Shown here: one piece after another, positions 34,860-44,135 of the stretch
Position numbering within the stretch: the stretch's first letter is position 1
How the letters are laid out: the number at the start of each line of letters is the position of its first letter
NCBI GenBank assembly: GCA_964409905.1
Contig: CAYPET010000001.1
Span: 124,001-188,000 of the forward strand
Length of the DNA stretch: 64,000 nucleotides
DNA from: JAGNRR01 sp964409905
GTDB taxonomy: Bacteria; Bacteroidota; Bacteroidia; Chitinophagales; Chitinophagaceae
Direction of reading: 5' to 3'
Notes under the pieces: generated by a model
Told to the model about the DNA's origin: nothing
The model's database searches: none
Seen by the model: the letters and a program-made list of their open reading frames with translations, nothing else
Program-made: the position numbers and the translations under genes

Positions 34860-36382
34860 TACAACAAAATATCACCCGTCATTTCTTTGGGTATGGGAAG
34901 TTGCATATAGGATAAAATTGTGGGTGCCACATCGCCTAATTTTCCGGATTTTATATGACGATTATCTTCATTGCTAATAAAAAATAGGGGTACAGGATTT
35001 TTCGTGTGTGCCGTATTGGGCGAACCATCTTCATTTTTAAGACAATCACTATTGCCATGATCAGCTGTTAAGAAAATGGCATATCCATTTGCCAACGCCT
35101 TAGGCACAATCTGAGCAATACAGGCATCAACCGTTTCTGCGGCGCGCATAGCAGCCTCCCAGACGCCCGTATGCCCTACCATATCGGCATTCGCATAATT
35201 TAAACAAATGAAATCATAGGTGCTTTTGTTCAGCTCGGGCAACAACGCTTCGGTAAGCTCATGCGCACTCATTTCAGGTTTCAAATCATAGGTTGGCACA
35301 TCTTTGGGTGAAGGTTTTAATATTCGGTCTTCACCTTGAAACAAGGCCTCCCGCCCACCAGAAAAGAAAAACGTCACATGCGGATATTTTTCGGTTTCAG
35401 CAATGCGCAATTGCTTTTTTCCATGCTGTGCTAAAATTTCACCCATTGTATTGCGTAGGTCATCATTAGCAAACAAAATGCTGATCCCCTCATAGGCTTT
35501 GTTGTATTCTGTTTTGGTAGCATAGTGCAGGTTGAGCTTTTTCATGTCATATTCCGGCATATCGTACTGGCTTAATACTTCTGTTATTTCACGACAACGA
35601 TCGGTTCTGAAATTAAAACACAATACCGCATCGCCATTTTGTATGGTAGTCAATGCTTGGCCTTCTTGATTACAGATAGTGATTGGTTCGATGAATTCAT
35701 CGGTAACCCCTTTGTCATAGGATGCTTGTATTGCCGCCTGGGCAGATTGAAAGCAGACCCCATTGCCATGAACCAAATTATCGTAAGCTTTTTTAACACG
35801 GTCCCATCGTTTATCACGATCCATAGCATAGTAACGGCCGGTGATGGAAGCAATCTTACCCACTGACTTGTTCAAATAATCTTCCAGATCTGCAATATAA
35901 CCCAGCCCACTTTCAGGATCAGTATCACGCCCGTCGGTAAACGCATGGATGAAAACATTGTCAAAATCATGATCTCTGCAAACATCTATAATGGCTTTAA
36001 TGTGTTGTATATGCGAGTGTACACCGCCATCACTTACCAAACCAAGCAAATGCAGGGGGCACTGATGATCCTTGGCATATTGAATACAATTGAGCAAATG
36101 CTCATTGCGCTGAAACTCACCAGAGGCAATGGCTTGATTAATACGCTCTAACTCTTGATATACAATTCGACCGGCACCTAAGTTTAGGTGGCCTACTTCA
36201 CTATTTCCCATTTGACCTTCGGGCAGGCCAACCTGCTGACCAAAGGTGATTAATTCCGCATTAGGATACGTTGAATAAAGCGCATCTACAAAAGGTGTTT
36301 TTGCGTTATAAATAGCATCTGCTTCCGGCCGTTGACCTTTACCCCACCCATCCATAATGATGAGCATTGCTTTTTTCTGCAT
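34856..36382 (-). CDS. gpmI: 2,3-bisphosphoglycerate-independent phosphoglycerate mutase
   Basis: Interconverts 3- and 2-phosphoglycerate using two Mn2+ ions. 508 residues with the metal site start LIIMDGWGKG, the phosphoserine motif MGNSEVGHLNLGAGR, DGRDTDPESGLGYI and the second metal set FLTADHGNSD and NTAHTKNPVP. A GTG at 36391 would sit inside the -7 box TAATTTTG (36391-36398), so the ATG at 36382 is preferred. It stands alone. Confidence 0.96.
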   Translation of the reverse strand: MQKKAMLIIMDGWGKGQRPEADAIYNAKTPFVDALYSTYPNAELITFGQQVGLPEGQMGNSEVGHLNLGAGRIVYQELERINQAIASGEFQRNEHLLNCIQYAKDHQCPLHLLGLVSDGGVHSHIQHIKAIIDVCRDHDFDNVFIHAFTDGRDTDPESGLGYIADLEDYLNKSVGKIASITGRYYAMDRDKRWDRVKKAYDNLVHGNGVCFQSAQAAIQASYDKGVTDEFIEPITICNQEGQALTTIQNGDAVLCFNFRTDRCREITEVLSQYDMPEYDMKKLNLHYATKTEYNKAYEGISILFANDDLRNTMGEILAQHGKKQLRIAETEKYPHVTFFFSGGREALFQGEDRILKPSPKDVPTYDLKPEMSAHELTEALLPELNKSTYDFICLNYANADMVGHTGVWEAAMRAAETVDACIAQIVPKALANGYAIFLTADHGNSDCLKNEDGSPNTAHTKNPVPLFFISNEDNRHIKSGKLGDVAPTILSYMQLPIPKEMTGDILLY

Positions 36383-36390
36383 AGTGGCCA

Positions 36391-36398
36391 CAAAATTA
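36391..36398 (-). promoter_or_regulatory. -7 box of gpmI
   Basis: TAATTTTG on the minus strand, ending 8 nt before the ATG at 36382. Full match to TAnnTTTG. Confidence 0.5.
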
Positions 36399-36462
36399 GC
36401 CCCTATTTACTATTATTCCTTGTGGCTTTGGTGTTGTCTGCCTGTTATATAGCCATCTACTA

Positions 36463-37437
36463 TTACACAGAAAAGTGAGCAAGCTCGCTACTAAAATCAA
36501 TGTAAGTATGCCGACTAGCAAGCCGTTGAATTTTAGCTAGTTGTTCTTTCTTGAATTTTATGGCTGCATCGCTGTTGGGCTGGCGCAATTTGTGTTGCAT
36601 AGCCAAATGAATGGTAAAGAGTTCGTCCAATAGTTCGGTATCCGCCTCATGGATAAACTCTTGCCGGATATACTCCCAAATCACATTGGAAGCCAGTTCG
36701 TTCGGGTGTGTAAGATCAGCAGCAAAAAAGCGATAATCGCGTAATACGTCCATGATAATTTCGTAAGATGGCAAGTAAATCAAACTTGCGTCCTGTTCAC
36801 AAGCCGTATGTATAGCCTCAATGAGTCTGGCCTTGCTTCTGTTATTCGCCACTAAGCCTTGTCTGATATGACGCACGGGGCTAATCGTAAGCACAATTCG
36901 CATCTGATCATTTAATGTTCGCAGAGCCCGAGTTATGCGTGCTATTTCCTCTGTAATACTATTGATGTCCAGCAATTCTTTTTCGAAGAAATGACCTGGT
37001 GCTTTTAGATTATTTGCAACAATGATATTTTTCTTTTTGTGCCGATAAACCCATGCTGTACCCAAGGTGATAAAAGCAACATCTGTTTGCAGCAAGAAAG
37101 ACTTGGCCGTTGCGTTTAGTGTAGTCACTTTTTGAATAAATGCCTCGGCAGTGGTATCCGCCAAATTAGAGTGATAGTGCCATGACGCATAGATGCCATC
37201 TTGCATAAAAAAATCATCACTATCGGGCAATTGCTGTGTGGCAATAGTATCTAAACAATTGGCCATGCTATGTGGGTTATACAAAATCCCATGTGGGTTT
37301 TGTAAAGAAGCAAATTTATGCCGGCTGAAAAAATGCGCTATATTTTCGGCAAAACAAGAGCCTAAAAAAAACAGTTTATGGCCATGCCTTATCTTGAAGT
37401 CGGCCGTCAAAGGTGGATATGACAACTGCAATTTCAT
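36463..37437 (-). CDS. GSCFA-domain protein
   Basis: 324 residues with the naming motif FFLGSCFAENIAHFF near the N-terminus, then NPHGILYNPHSM, FITLGTAWVYRHKK and TISPVRHIRQG, which together match an SGNH-hydrolase-like GSCFA domain: the Ser of GSC is the presumed nucleophile and a C-terminal Asp/His pair lies in DLTHPNELA. The substrate is unknown; a glycan esterase is likely by fold. It is 3 bp downstream of comB and probably co-transcribed. Confidence 0.88.
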   Translation of the reverse strand: MKLQLSYPPLTADFKIRHGHKLFFLGSCFAENIAHFFSRHKFASLQNPHGILYNPHSMANCLDTIATQQLPDSDDFFMQDGIYASWHYHSNLADTTAEAFIQKVTTLNATAKSFLLQTDVAFITLGTAWVYRHKKKNIIVANNLKAPGHFFEKELLDINSITEEIARITRALRTLNDQMRIVLTISPVRHIRQGLVANNRSKARLIEAIHTACEQDASLIYLPSYEIIMDVLRDYRFFAADLTHPNELASNVIWEYIRQEFIHEADTELLDELFTIHLAMQHKLRQPNSDAAIKFKKEQLAKIQRLASRHTYIDFSSELAHFSV

Positions 37438-37440
37438 AGG

Positions 37441-38154
37441 CTAGTGCACAATGGATAGGCAGTCATTTTCGTAGCGAATAAGGTGATCGTGCAGATTCTT
37501 CGTGCAACAGTATTTCAAATCTTCCTCAAGCCCAAATTTGTAAAGTCGATGATAATGCGACCCTTTCTTCAGATATCCAAAAAGATCATCCTTGGCTTGC
37601 GTATACAAATCATGCGCTGCCAACATGGAGTCACAATTTGTTTCCACTTGCCCTTGCAATTCGTCATAGACTGCTCCTGCAAAAACACTATCCTCCAAAT
37701 TGAATCGATCCTTCCAGGAGGCGCAAGCCAATAATATATTTCGGTCTTGCTGCATCAAATAACGTACTGTTGCGCCCAGGTTCAAAAAGGAACCTGACAA
37801 TACAACGGCTGCTTCTTTTACCTGATGCAACAATCGCGTGCCGTTAGTCGTAGTTAGTATGAGCGTTTTACCATTCACAAAATCAGCGGGGTAAGCGGTT
37901 GGTGAATTGCCATATTGTAAACCCTCAACCACTTGCCCATTGCGCTCACCTGCTGTAATACTATTGGGTATTTCGTTACCCAGCCGAATACATTCTGCCA
38001 CATTATCAACCGGTATTATTTTACCAGCGCCATTATCAAGAGCCGTGGCAATCGTTGAGGTGGCTCTAAAAATATCGATAATGACCACTACTCTTTCTGT
38101 AAAATCATAAAGTGGTAATAAGGCCGGAGAAAAACAACATTCTATGTGTTTCAT
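37441..38154 (-). CDS. comB: ComB-family 2-phosphosulfolactate phosphatase
   Basis: 237 residues of the ComB family, which in methanogens removes phosphate from 2-phosphosulfolactate on the way to coenzyme M. Recognised by VVIIDIFRATSTIATALDNGA, NSITAGERNGQVVEG, DFVNGKTLILTTTNGTR and CASWKDRFNLEDSVFAGA. Neither comA nor other coenzyme M genes are here, so the bacterial enzyme may act on another phosphoacid or supply sulfolactate. It lies in a run with GSCFA and a membrane protein (spacings 3 and 9 bp). Confidence 0.9.
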   Translation of the reverse strand: MKHIECCFSPALLPLYDFTERVVVIIDIFRATSTIATALDNGAGKIIPVDNVAECIRLGNEIPNSITAGERNGQVVEGLQYGNSPTAYPADFVNGKTLILTTTNGTRLLHQVKEAAVVLSGSFLNLGATVRYLMQQDRNILLACASWKDRFNLEDSVFAGAVYDELQGQVETNCDSMLAAHDLYTQAKDDLFGYLKKGSHYHRLYKFGLEEDLKYCCTKNLHDHLIRYENDCLSIVH

Positions 38155-38163
38155 ACGATATAT

Positions 38164-38775
38164 TTAATAAAATAAAAAGGCAATAATGCTGGAAAAGGCT
38201 CCTGCAGCTGCCCCGGCAATTAATTGTTGTTTATTATGTGCTTTAAGATATTTACGGGCGGCCCATAATAATGCTGTTAGTAAAATAGCAAAAATCAAGA
38301 ACCAATAATCCTGAAACCCTGTACGTACATTCAGCAAAAAGGCATACACCATCACGGCTGTAATGCCCGTCATATGCAAGCTAATTTTACCAAAAATGGT
38401 CAGTAGAAAACTTAACACCATCGAAATAAAACTAGCCAGCAAAAACATTTGCATCCAGGCAGGCGCCTGTAATGAAGAGTGAAAAATCCAAAACACCCAG
38501 AAATAAAAACTCATGCAGGCTATCAGCGGCACGTATCGTTCGCGCGCCATCTCCATTTCGAGCGACTGAACAAATTTGAGCCGCCACAATAAAAAAATCA
38601 CTAGCAGTGGCATGAATAAGGTGCTATAAGCCACTATCCCCAGCCATTGCATTGCTTTTCCGTCTGGCACTTCAAAAAACATGTTCTTACTAAAAAGCAA
38701 CAAGTAGGCCATGCACCAAGTGCTAAGAAAAACAGGATGAAAAAGAATGCTGATAAATTTGGCTATTGACTTCAT
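38164..38775 (-). CDS. PAP2-like membrane protein, uncertain activity
   Basis: 203 residues with five or six membrane helices. The C-terminal half has SLHMTGITAVMVYAFLL and KAHNKQQLIAGAAAGAFSS, which echo the SxxxH and late His motifs of PAP2 phosphatases, though the classical triple motif is incomplete. It may be a degenerate phosphatase of lipid phosphates or merely a fold relative. It is first of a three-gene run ending with comB and GSCFA. Confidence 0.7.
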   Translation of the reverse strand: MKSIAKFISILFHPVFLSTWCMAYLLLFSKNMFFEVPDGKAMQWLGIVAYSTLFMPLLVIFLLWRLKFVQSLEMEMARERYVPLIACMSFYFWVFWIFHSSLQAPAWMQMFLLASFISMVLSFLLTIFGKISLHMTGITAVMVYAFLLNVRTGFQDYWFLIFAILLTALLWAARKYLKAHNKQQLIAGAAAGAFSSIIAFLFY

Positions 38776-38840
38776 GGAATGCAGCGCAAAAGTAAACAGA
38801 AGGCCCGCATGTTTGGCGTATCGCAGTGATTATTTCGGCA

Positions 38841-39293
38841 TCAACGCAATACAATCTCCAGGTCAGATGAGCGGTATACTAAGCCACCCTCTTTTTTGGC
38901 CCGCACATTCAAAATCCTTATTGTGTCACCTTTATAAGCGTGTTCGCTAAACTTATCAATCCATATTTGATGAATAGTATCAGCTGCAAAATTGGCAAAT
39001 TGATAGTCCGTATGGATAATAGGCAGGCCTGTTGAATCTTGATACAAACCAGTTTCGGCATATTGTATTTCAAATCGGGTTACTTTATACTGTGCCCCTA
39101 AGGAGTCTTTGGCACAGATAGGCTGTTTCATTACTTCCAGAAACTGCTGCGCTGACATTTGTAATTTACCCCCTTGCTTGCAGGCAAAAAGCGTTTGTAG
39201 TTTCGGTACTGCCGTAGGTTTACTCTGAGGACCAAAAGCCGTCAAAGCTATGATGGCCAATACTGCAGAAAATATAGAGATAATAACTCGCAT
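38841..39293 (-). CDS. Exported protein of unknown function, possibly GldM C-domain-like
   Basis: 150 residues with an N-terminal hydrophobic signal/anchor (VIISIFSAVLAIIALTAF). The rest is a strand-rich domain (QYKVTRFEIQYAETG, DTIRILNVRAKKEGG) that recalls the C-terminal module of GldM, a T9SS motor protein; this is a weak pattern impression. It is separated from the PAP2-like gene by 65 bp on the same strand. Confidence 0.6.
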   Translation of the reverse strand: MRVIISIFSAVLAIIALTAFGPQSKPTAVPKLQTLFACKQGGKLQMSAQQFLEVMKQPICAKDSLGAQYKVTRFEIQYAETGLYQDSTGLPIIHTDYQFANFAADTIHQIWIDKFSEHAYKGDTIRILNVRAKKEGGLVYRSSDLEIVLR

Positions 39294-39463
39294 GTGATTC
39301 AGCCCCTAAATTAAAGAAAAATGATGTAGCGGCATGTTGGTTTAACTAAATGTTTTATGTCCTTATACAAATCGGTATCGTTCAATCCGGATACAGTTTT
39401 AATTTTTGGGGCTGCTCGGATGGCCTGTTTTTTCCGAATTTAATGGGCCTTGACAACGAGCTA

Positions 39464-42094
39464 TCAACTTAGTTTTGCTATGCTTTCTTCCAACAGCTTG
39501 ATTTTTTCTTCTGCATCGGCTTGTTTTTTCCGCTCCAGTTCCACAACCTCGGGTTTTGCATTTTGTACAAATCGTTCATTGCCTAATTTCTTCAACACAG
39601 CGTTTAAGAATCCTTTGGCTTGATCCAAATCTTTTTCCAACTGCTCAAGTTGTGCTGCCGTGTCGATTTCAACATCAGCTGTAATGGTGCCTTGTATATC
39701 GCTCACCACAAAGTTGATGCCGCTTACATCATGGTTTGTATAATGAATGGCTGTGGCATTTACCTGATTTTGGAGCAGAGCGGCTATCGACTGCAACTTA
39801 TTCTTTTTATTTTCTGCAAAATATATTTCTATGTCTTGTTTAAAGCCCAAGCCATTTTTAGTTCGGGCATCGCGAACGGCGGTAATGATGGCCTGCAAGC
39901 GATCGCCGTCTTCAATAAGGTGCTTGTCGTAGACTTTTGCATTTTCGAGTGTACTCACGATCAAGTCATCGGTTGCATTTCGATTGCTGAGCAGGTGATA
40001 CACCTCTTCTGTAATGAACGGCATGAAAGGATGCAACAGTCTAAGCAACTCTTCAAAATATGTTTTGGCTAAGCTTAATGAAGTTTCATCTATTTTGCCT
40101 TCAAAGTCGGGTTTAATAAACTCAAGATACCACGAGCAATAGTCATTCCAAATAAGGGAGTATATTTTCTTGAGTGCCTCACTTAGTTTAAATTGTTCCA
40201 AATCTGTTTCTAACGATGCCTTGGTAGCCTCAAGCTTAGCAGCAAACCAACGATGCGCAAAATCAGTATTGCTGGCATCGTTGTCTCCTACTTTTTCTTC
40301 AAACATTTTTATCAGCTTAAGTGCATTCCAGATTTTATTGATAAAGTTTTTTCCTTGCTCTATGCCTTTATCATCAAATAGCAAATCATTGCCGGCCGGC
40401 GAAGCTATCAACACGCCAAATCTTACGGCATCTGCACCATTTTCGTCAATAAGTGCCAATAAATCTGGCGAGTTACCCAGCGATTTGCTCATTTTACGCC
40501 CTTGCTTATCCCGCACAATACCGGTAAAATATACTTGCTGAAATGGTATTTTTTTGCGGTACTCCATGCCCGCCATTATCATTCGCGCAACCCAGAAGAA
40601 AATAATTTCGGGAGCCGTGACTAGTGTATTGGTCGGATAATAATAATCCAACTCCTGATTGTTTTCCTTATTTTCATTCCAACCAAACACCTCCAGCGGC
40701 CATAGCCAGGAGGAGAACCAGGTATCCAGCACATCTTCATCTTGTCTTATTTCATCTAAGCCTTGTACATTGTGCTTCGCCTTTAACTCCTGAAATGCTT
40801 CTTCTTTTGTTTTGGCTACCACGCAGTTGCCTTTGCTGTCATACCAGGCTGGTATTCGATGGCCCCACCATAATTGCCTGCTGATGCACCAGTCCTTTAT
40901 ATTATCCTCATGCATCCAATGGCGATAGGTGTTTTTAAACTTGGCCGGATAAAATTTTATTTCATCCTGTTCCACTACTTCCAATGCCGGGCGTGCCATC
41001 TCTTTCATGTCGCACCACCACTGCATGCTTAGGCGAGGTTCGATGACGGCATCTGTGCGTTCACTAAAACCCACCTGATTTTGATAATCTTCAATTTTTT
41101 CTACATACCCTTTTTCTTCCAGATCTTTCACAATTTGCTTGCGCACTGCAAAGCGGTCCATACCCACATATAACTGTGCCGCCTCGCTCATTGTGCCATC
41201 ATCATTCAGTGTGTCTATAACTTGTAGTTGGTGTTTTTGACCAATGTTGAAATCATTGATATCGTGGGCGGGTGTCACTTTTAAGCAACCGGTGCCAAAT
41301 TCAATATCAATATAGTCATCAGCGATAATGGGGATTTCACGATTGATTAGCGGCACCAAACATTTTTTACCTACAAGATCTTTGTATCGTTCGTCATCCG
41401 GGTGCACAGCTATAGCCACATCACCCAGGATAGTTTCGGGTCTTACAGTAGCAATGGTCATGTGCTTAGTCGCATCATCCACCATTGGATAATTAATATA
41501 AACCAACTTGGAGTTTACTTGCTTGTGAATGACTTCCTCATCACTGAGTGCTGTTTTCGCTTGTGGGTCCCAGTTGATCATTTTTACACCACGGTAAATT
41601 TTCCCCTTCTTGTACAAATCAATGAACACATCAATCACTGCATTATAGTAGTGTTCATCCATGGTAAAGTTGACACGATTCCAATCGAGCGAGCAACCCA
41701 GTTTTTTTAATTGCTGCAAAATAATGCCCCCGTATTTTTCTTTCCATTCAAAAGCATATTGTAAAAACTTCTCGCGGCTAAGTTTGTTTTTATCAATCCC
41801 TTTTTCCTTCAGCATCGCCACCACTTTCGCCTCTGTAGCTATGGAGGCATGATCAGTGCCCGGTACCCAACAGATGTTTTTTCCCTTTAGCTTCGCAAAC
41901 CGGATAAGTACATCTTGCACAGAATTATTGAGCGCATGACCCATGTGTAAAATGCCTGTGACATTTGGCGGAGGCATGACAATCGTGTAAGGCTCTTGCT
42001 CGTTGGGGGTAGAGTGAAAATATCCTTGCTGGTTCCAATGCGCATACCACTTCTGTTCATTATCCTGTGGCGAATAATTTTTTGCTAAACTCAT
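39464..42094 (-). CDS. valS: Valyl-tRNA synthetase
   Basis: Class I aminoacyl-tRNA synthetase of 876 residues. HIGH motif in PPPNVTGILHMGHALN; the CP1 editing domain holds TVRPETILGDVAIAVHPDD; KMSKS in GRKMSKSLGNSPD. The tRNA-anticodon domain and a C-terminal coiled coil (QLEQLEKDLDQAKGFL) complete it. Full length. TACCTTTG, a -7 box, is at 42112-42119, 17 nt before the ATG. Confidence 0.97.
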   Translation of the reverse strand: MSLAKNYSPQDNEQKWYAHWNQQGYFHSTPNEQEPYTIVMPPPNVTGILHMGHALNNSVQDVLIRFAKLKGKNICWVPGTDHASIATEAKVVAMLKEKGIDKNKLSREKFLQYAFEWKEKYGGIILQQLKKLGCSLDWNRVNFTMDEHYYNAVIDVFIDLYKKGKIYRGVKMINWDPQAKTALSDEEVIHKQVNSKLVYINYPMVDDATKHMTIATVRPETILGDVAIAVHPDDERYKDLVGKKCLVPLINREIPIIADDYIDIEFGTGCLKVTPAHDINDFNIGQKHQLQVIDTLNDDGTMSEAAQLYVGMDRFAVRKQIVKDLEEKGYVEKIEDYQNQVGFSERTDAVIEPRLSMQWWCDMKEMARPALEVVEQDEIKFYPAKFKNTYRHWMHEDNIKDWCISRQLWWGHRIPAWYDSKGNCVVAKTKEEAFQELKAKHNVQGLDEIRQDEDVLDTWFSSWLWPLEVFGWNENKENNQELDYYYPTNTLVTAPEIIFFWVARMIMAGMEYRKKIPFQQVYFTGIVRDKQGRKMSKSLGNSPDLLALIDENGADAVRFGVLIASPAGNDLLFDDKGIEQGKNFINKIWNALKLIKMFEEKVGDNDASNTDFAHRWFAAKLEATKASLETDLEQFKLSEALKKIYSLIWNDYCSWYLEFIKPDFEGKIDETSLSLAKTYFEELLRLLHPFMPFITEEVYHLLSNRNATDDLIVSTLENAKVYDKHLIEDGDRLQAIITAVRDARTKNGLGFKQDIEIYFAENKKNKLQSIAALLQNQVNATAIHYTNHDVSGINFVVSDIQGTITADVEIDTAAQLEQLEKDLDQAKGFLNAVLKKLGNERFVQNAKPEVVELERKKQADAEEKIKLLEESIAKLS

Positions 42095-42111
42095 GAGGGT
42101 GCAAAGGTATT

Positions 42112-42119
42112 ATTTATGC
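42112..42119 (-). promoter_or_regulatory. -7 box of valS
   Basis: TACCTTTG on the minus strand, 17 nt before the valS ATG. A full TAnnTTTG match. Confidence 0.5.
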
Positions 42120-42179
42120 ATCTTGATTGCCCCAATCTATATCTTGAATTTTATATTTTGATAAAAAAGCTTTGCCTGA

Positions 42180-42212
42180 TTTTCTTAAGGTTTTCTTCCG
42201 TTTTTCTTAACA
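42180..42212. repeat. Three 11-bp direct repeats
   Basis: TTTTCTT occurs at 42180, 42191 and 42202, exactly one 11-bp period apart, in the divergent gap between valS and the DUF4349 gene. Such helically phased copies are a usual form for binding sites of activators, but the T-rich word is simple. Confidence 0.5.
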
Positions 42213-42268
42213 GGCCGGCTAGGTGACCATTTGTAATATGGAGGCATTAAGAGTTAAACAATTTAGTT

Positions 42269-43105
42269 ATGCGCTATATAACCCCCACTATTATTTTATT
42301 ATTTGTACTCAGCATTTTTGTCAGCTCATGCGATCAAGGTATCTCATCATATCAAGGCGATGCTGCCAGCCCGTTGGATAACGAAGCCAGTACCACATTG
42401 AATGAGCAAGAAAGAAAAATTATCAAAACCGCTGAAATAACACTCGCCGTTAATGAGTTAGAACCCAGCATTGTCAAGCTGAAAAGTTTTCTAAAACCGA
42501 TTGATGGCTATGTATATAACTATGAAATCCAAAACAATAGCTACGAGCTTGATCAATACCAGAAAAGCCTGGACAGCATGGTTAGTGTAGAAAAAATAAC
42601 TCCCGAAGGACACCTTGCGGTGCGCGTGCCGATACAATCTGTCGATACATTTATCAATTATGTGCTGAATGGTGATGTGCGTATCACATCATTGCGTATT
42701 ACAGATGATGATATTACAGAAGACCTTTGGGAGAAAAAAAGTATTGCCAATGTTTATGACGGTAGCAAAAAAACAAAACAAGCCAATGCCCGCAATATCG
42801 CCTACAATAATAATACTGCCATAGATGCCATTCGGGCAAAAGCGGATGCCGCTAAATTGGACTATAAGACAAAACATCTCTGGTTTGATATTCACCTGAA
42901 TGCCAAACCGGTATATAATAGTACCACCATGGTAGCGGCTAAAACATATCGCACACCACTGCACATTGCATTTGTACAAGCTATCATCAAAGGTTGGCAC
43001 ATCTGTGCCGATATCATTCTTGGCATTGTATCTATTTGGCCTATGCTCATTATTATCGGACTCGTATTATATATCATACGAAAGTTTCGATGGCGAACAA
43101 ATTAA
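42269..43105 (+). CDS. DUF4349-domain lipoprotein
   Basis: 278 residues. Lipoprotein signal with Cys at VSSCDQG (about residue 21). The DUF4349 core starts IIKTAEITLAVNELEPSI and has VRVPIQSVDTFINYV, then a helical stretch and DYKTKHLWFDIHLN, and ends with a membrane helix (MLIIIGLVLYIIRKF). The family is widespread and of unknown role, perhaps in envelope stress. It is 37 bp upstream of gpsA on the same strand. Confidence 0.85.
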   Translation: MRYITPTIILLFVLSIFVSSCDQGISSYQGDAASPLDNEASTTLNEQERKIIKTAEITLAVNELEPSIVKLKSFLKPIDGYVYNYEIQNNSYELDQYQKSLDSMVSVEKITPEGHLAVRVPIQSVDTFINYVLNGDVRITSLRITDDDITEDLWEKKSIANVYDGSKKTKQANARNIAYNNNTAIDAIRAKADAAKLDYKTKHLWFDIHLNAKPVYNSTTMVAAKTYRTPLHIAFVQAIIKGWHICADIILGIVSIWPMLIIIGLVLYIIRKFRWRTN

Positions 43106-43142
43106 GCAACTAATTTGCTTGATTGTATATTCGTCATTGGAT

Positions 43143-44135
43143 ATGAAAAAATATACAGTACTGGGCAATGGCAGCTGGAGTTCGGCATTGGTTAAAATAC
43201 TGACCGATAACAAGATTGCCATCAACTGGTGGATGCGCAGCGAAATTTCGGTGGCACATCTGCTTCAGCATGGGCATAACCTGCAATATCTAAAATCGGT
43301 AGCGTATGACCTAGACTATATCACACCGACTACTGATTTGCGTGCTGCGATTGAGAATGGCAAAATTATTTTAATTGGCATTCCTTCGGCCTATGTGCCC
43401 GCCGTAATGCAACAGCTGCCCCCAACGATATTTGAAAATAAAAAGGTACTCTCAGCCACTAAAGGGCTGATAGGCCCAAATAACGAATTGATGAATCATT
43501 ATTTACGCAATCATTATTCGCTGCAAAAGCAACACTACTTCTGCATCACGGGCCCTTGTCATGCTGAAGAAGTAGCTGCTGAAAAATTATCCTATCTCAC
43601 ATTTGGTGGATATGATGATGCCGAAACCGCACGTATTGCCGAGGATTTTCAGTCGTACTATATGAAAACCATCACCAGCAAAGACGTAAAAGGCATACAG
43701 TATGCAGCCGTGCTAAAAAATATTTATGCGCTGGGTGCGGGCATTGCACATGGACTGGATTATGGCGACAATTTTCAAAGTGTGTACATTACCAATTGTT
43801 TTGCCGAGCTACAAAACTGTATGAACGTGATGGCTACAGAGCAACAACATCATTACAATACAAGTGCCTATCTCGGTGATTTATTGGTGACCTGTTACTC
43901 CCTCTACAGTCGTAATCGCACCTTTGGTAATTACATTGGCAAAGGGTATTCTGTAAAGGCAACCAAACTAGAAATGAGTATGGAGGCCGAAGGTTACTTT
44001 GCCAGTAAAGGGATTTATGAACTGAACAAGGACGAGGCCGTTGCGATGCCTATAGCCACTGCTATTTATTCGATTCTTTGGGAAGGTAACAATGCTAAAA
44101 AGGAGTTTCAGAAAATAGAAGAAATTTTTAACTAA
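43143..44135 (+). CDS. gpsA: NAD(P)-dependent glycerol-3-phosphate dehydrogenase
   Basis: Makes sn-glycerol-3-phosphate from dihydroxyacetone phosphate for phospholipids. 330 residues with the nucleotide loop VLGNGSWSSALVK (Asn-Gly-Ser for the usual Gly-Ala-Gly), TGPCHAEEVAAEKLSY, and the active-site helix AVLKNIYALGAGIAHGLDYGDN. The ATG at 43143 gives the family N-terminus. It overlaps the GT2 gene by one base (stop and start share the A). Confidence 0.93.
   Translation: MKKYTVLGNGSWSSALVKILTDNKIAINWWMRSEISVAHLLQHGHNLQYLKSVAYDLDYITPTTDLRAAIENGKIILIGIPSAYVPAVMQQLPPTIFENKKVLSATKGLIGPNNELMNHYLRNHYSLQKQHYFCITGPCHAEEVAAEKLSYLTFGGYDDAETARIAEDFQSYYMKTITSKDVKGIQYAAVLKNIYALGAGIAHGLDYGDNFQSVYITNCFAELQNCMNVMATEQQHHYNTSAYLGDLLVTCYSLYSRNRTFGNYIGKGYSVKATKLEMSMEAEGYFASKGIYELNKDEAVAMPIATAIYSILWEGNNAKKEFQKIEEIFN

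Noticed and set aside
39620..40072. 150-codon frame antisense to valS
   Set aside because: A shadow of a strongly conserved synthetase gene.
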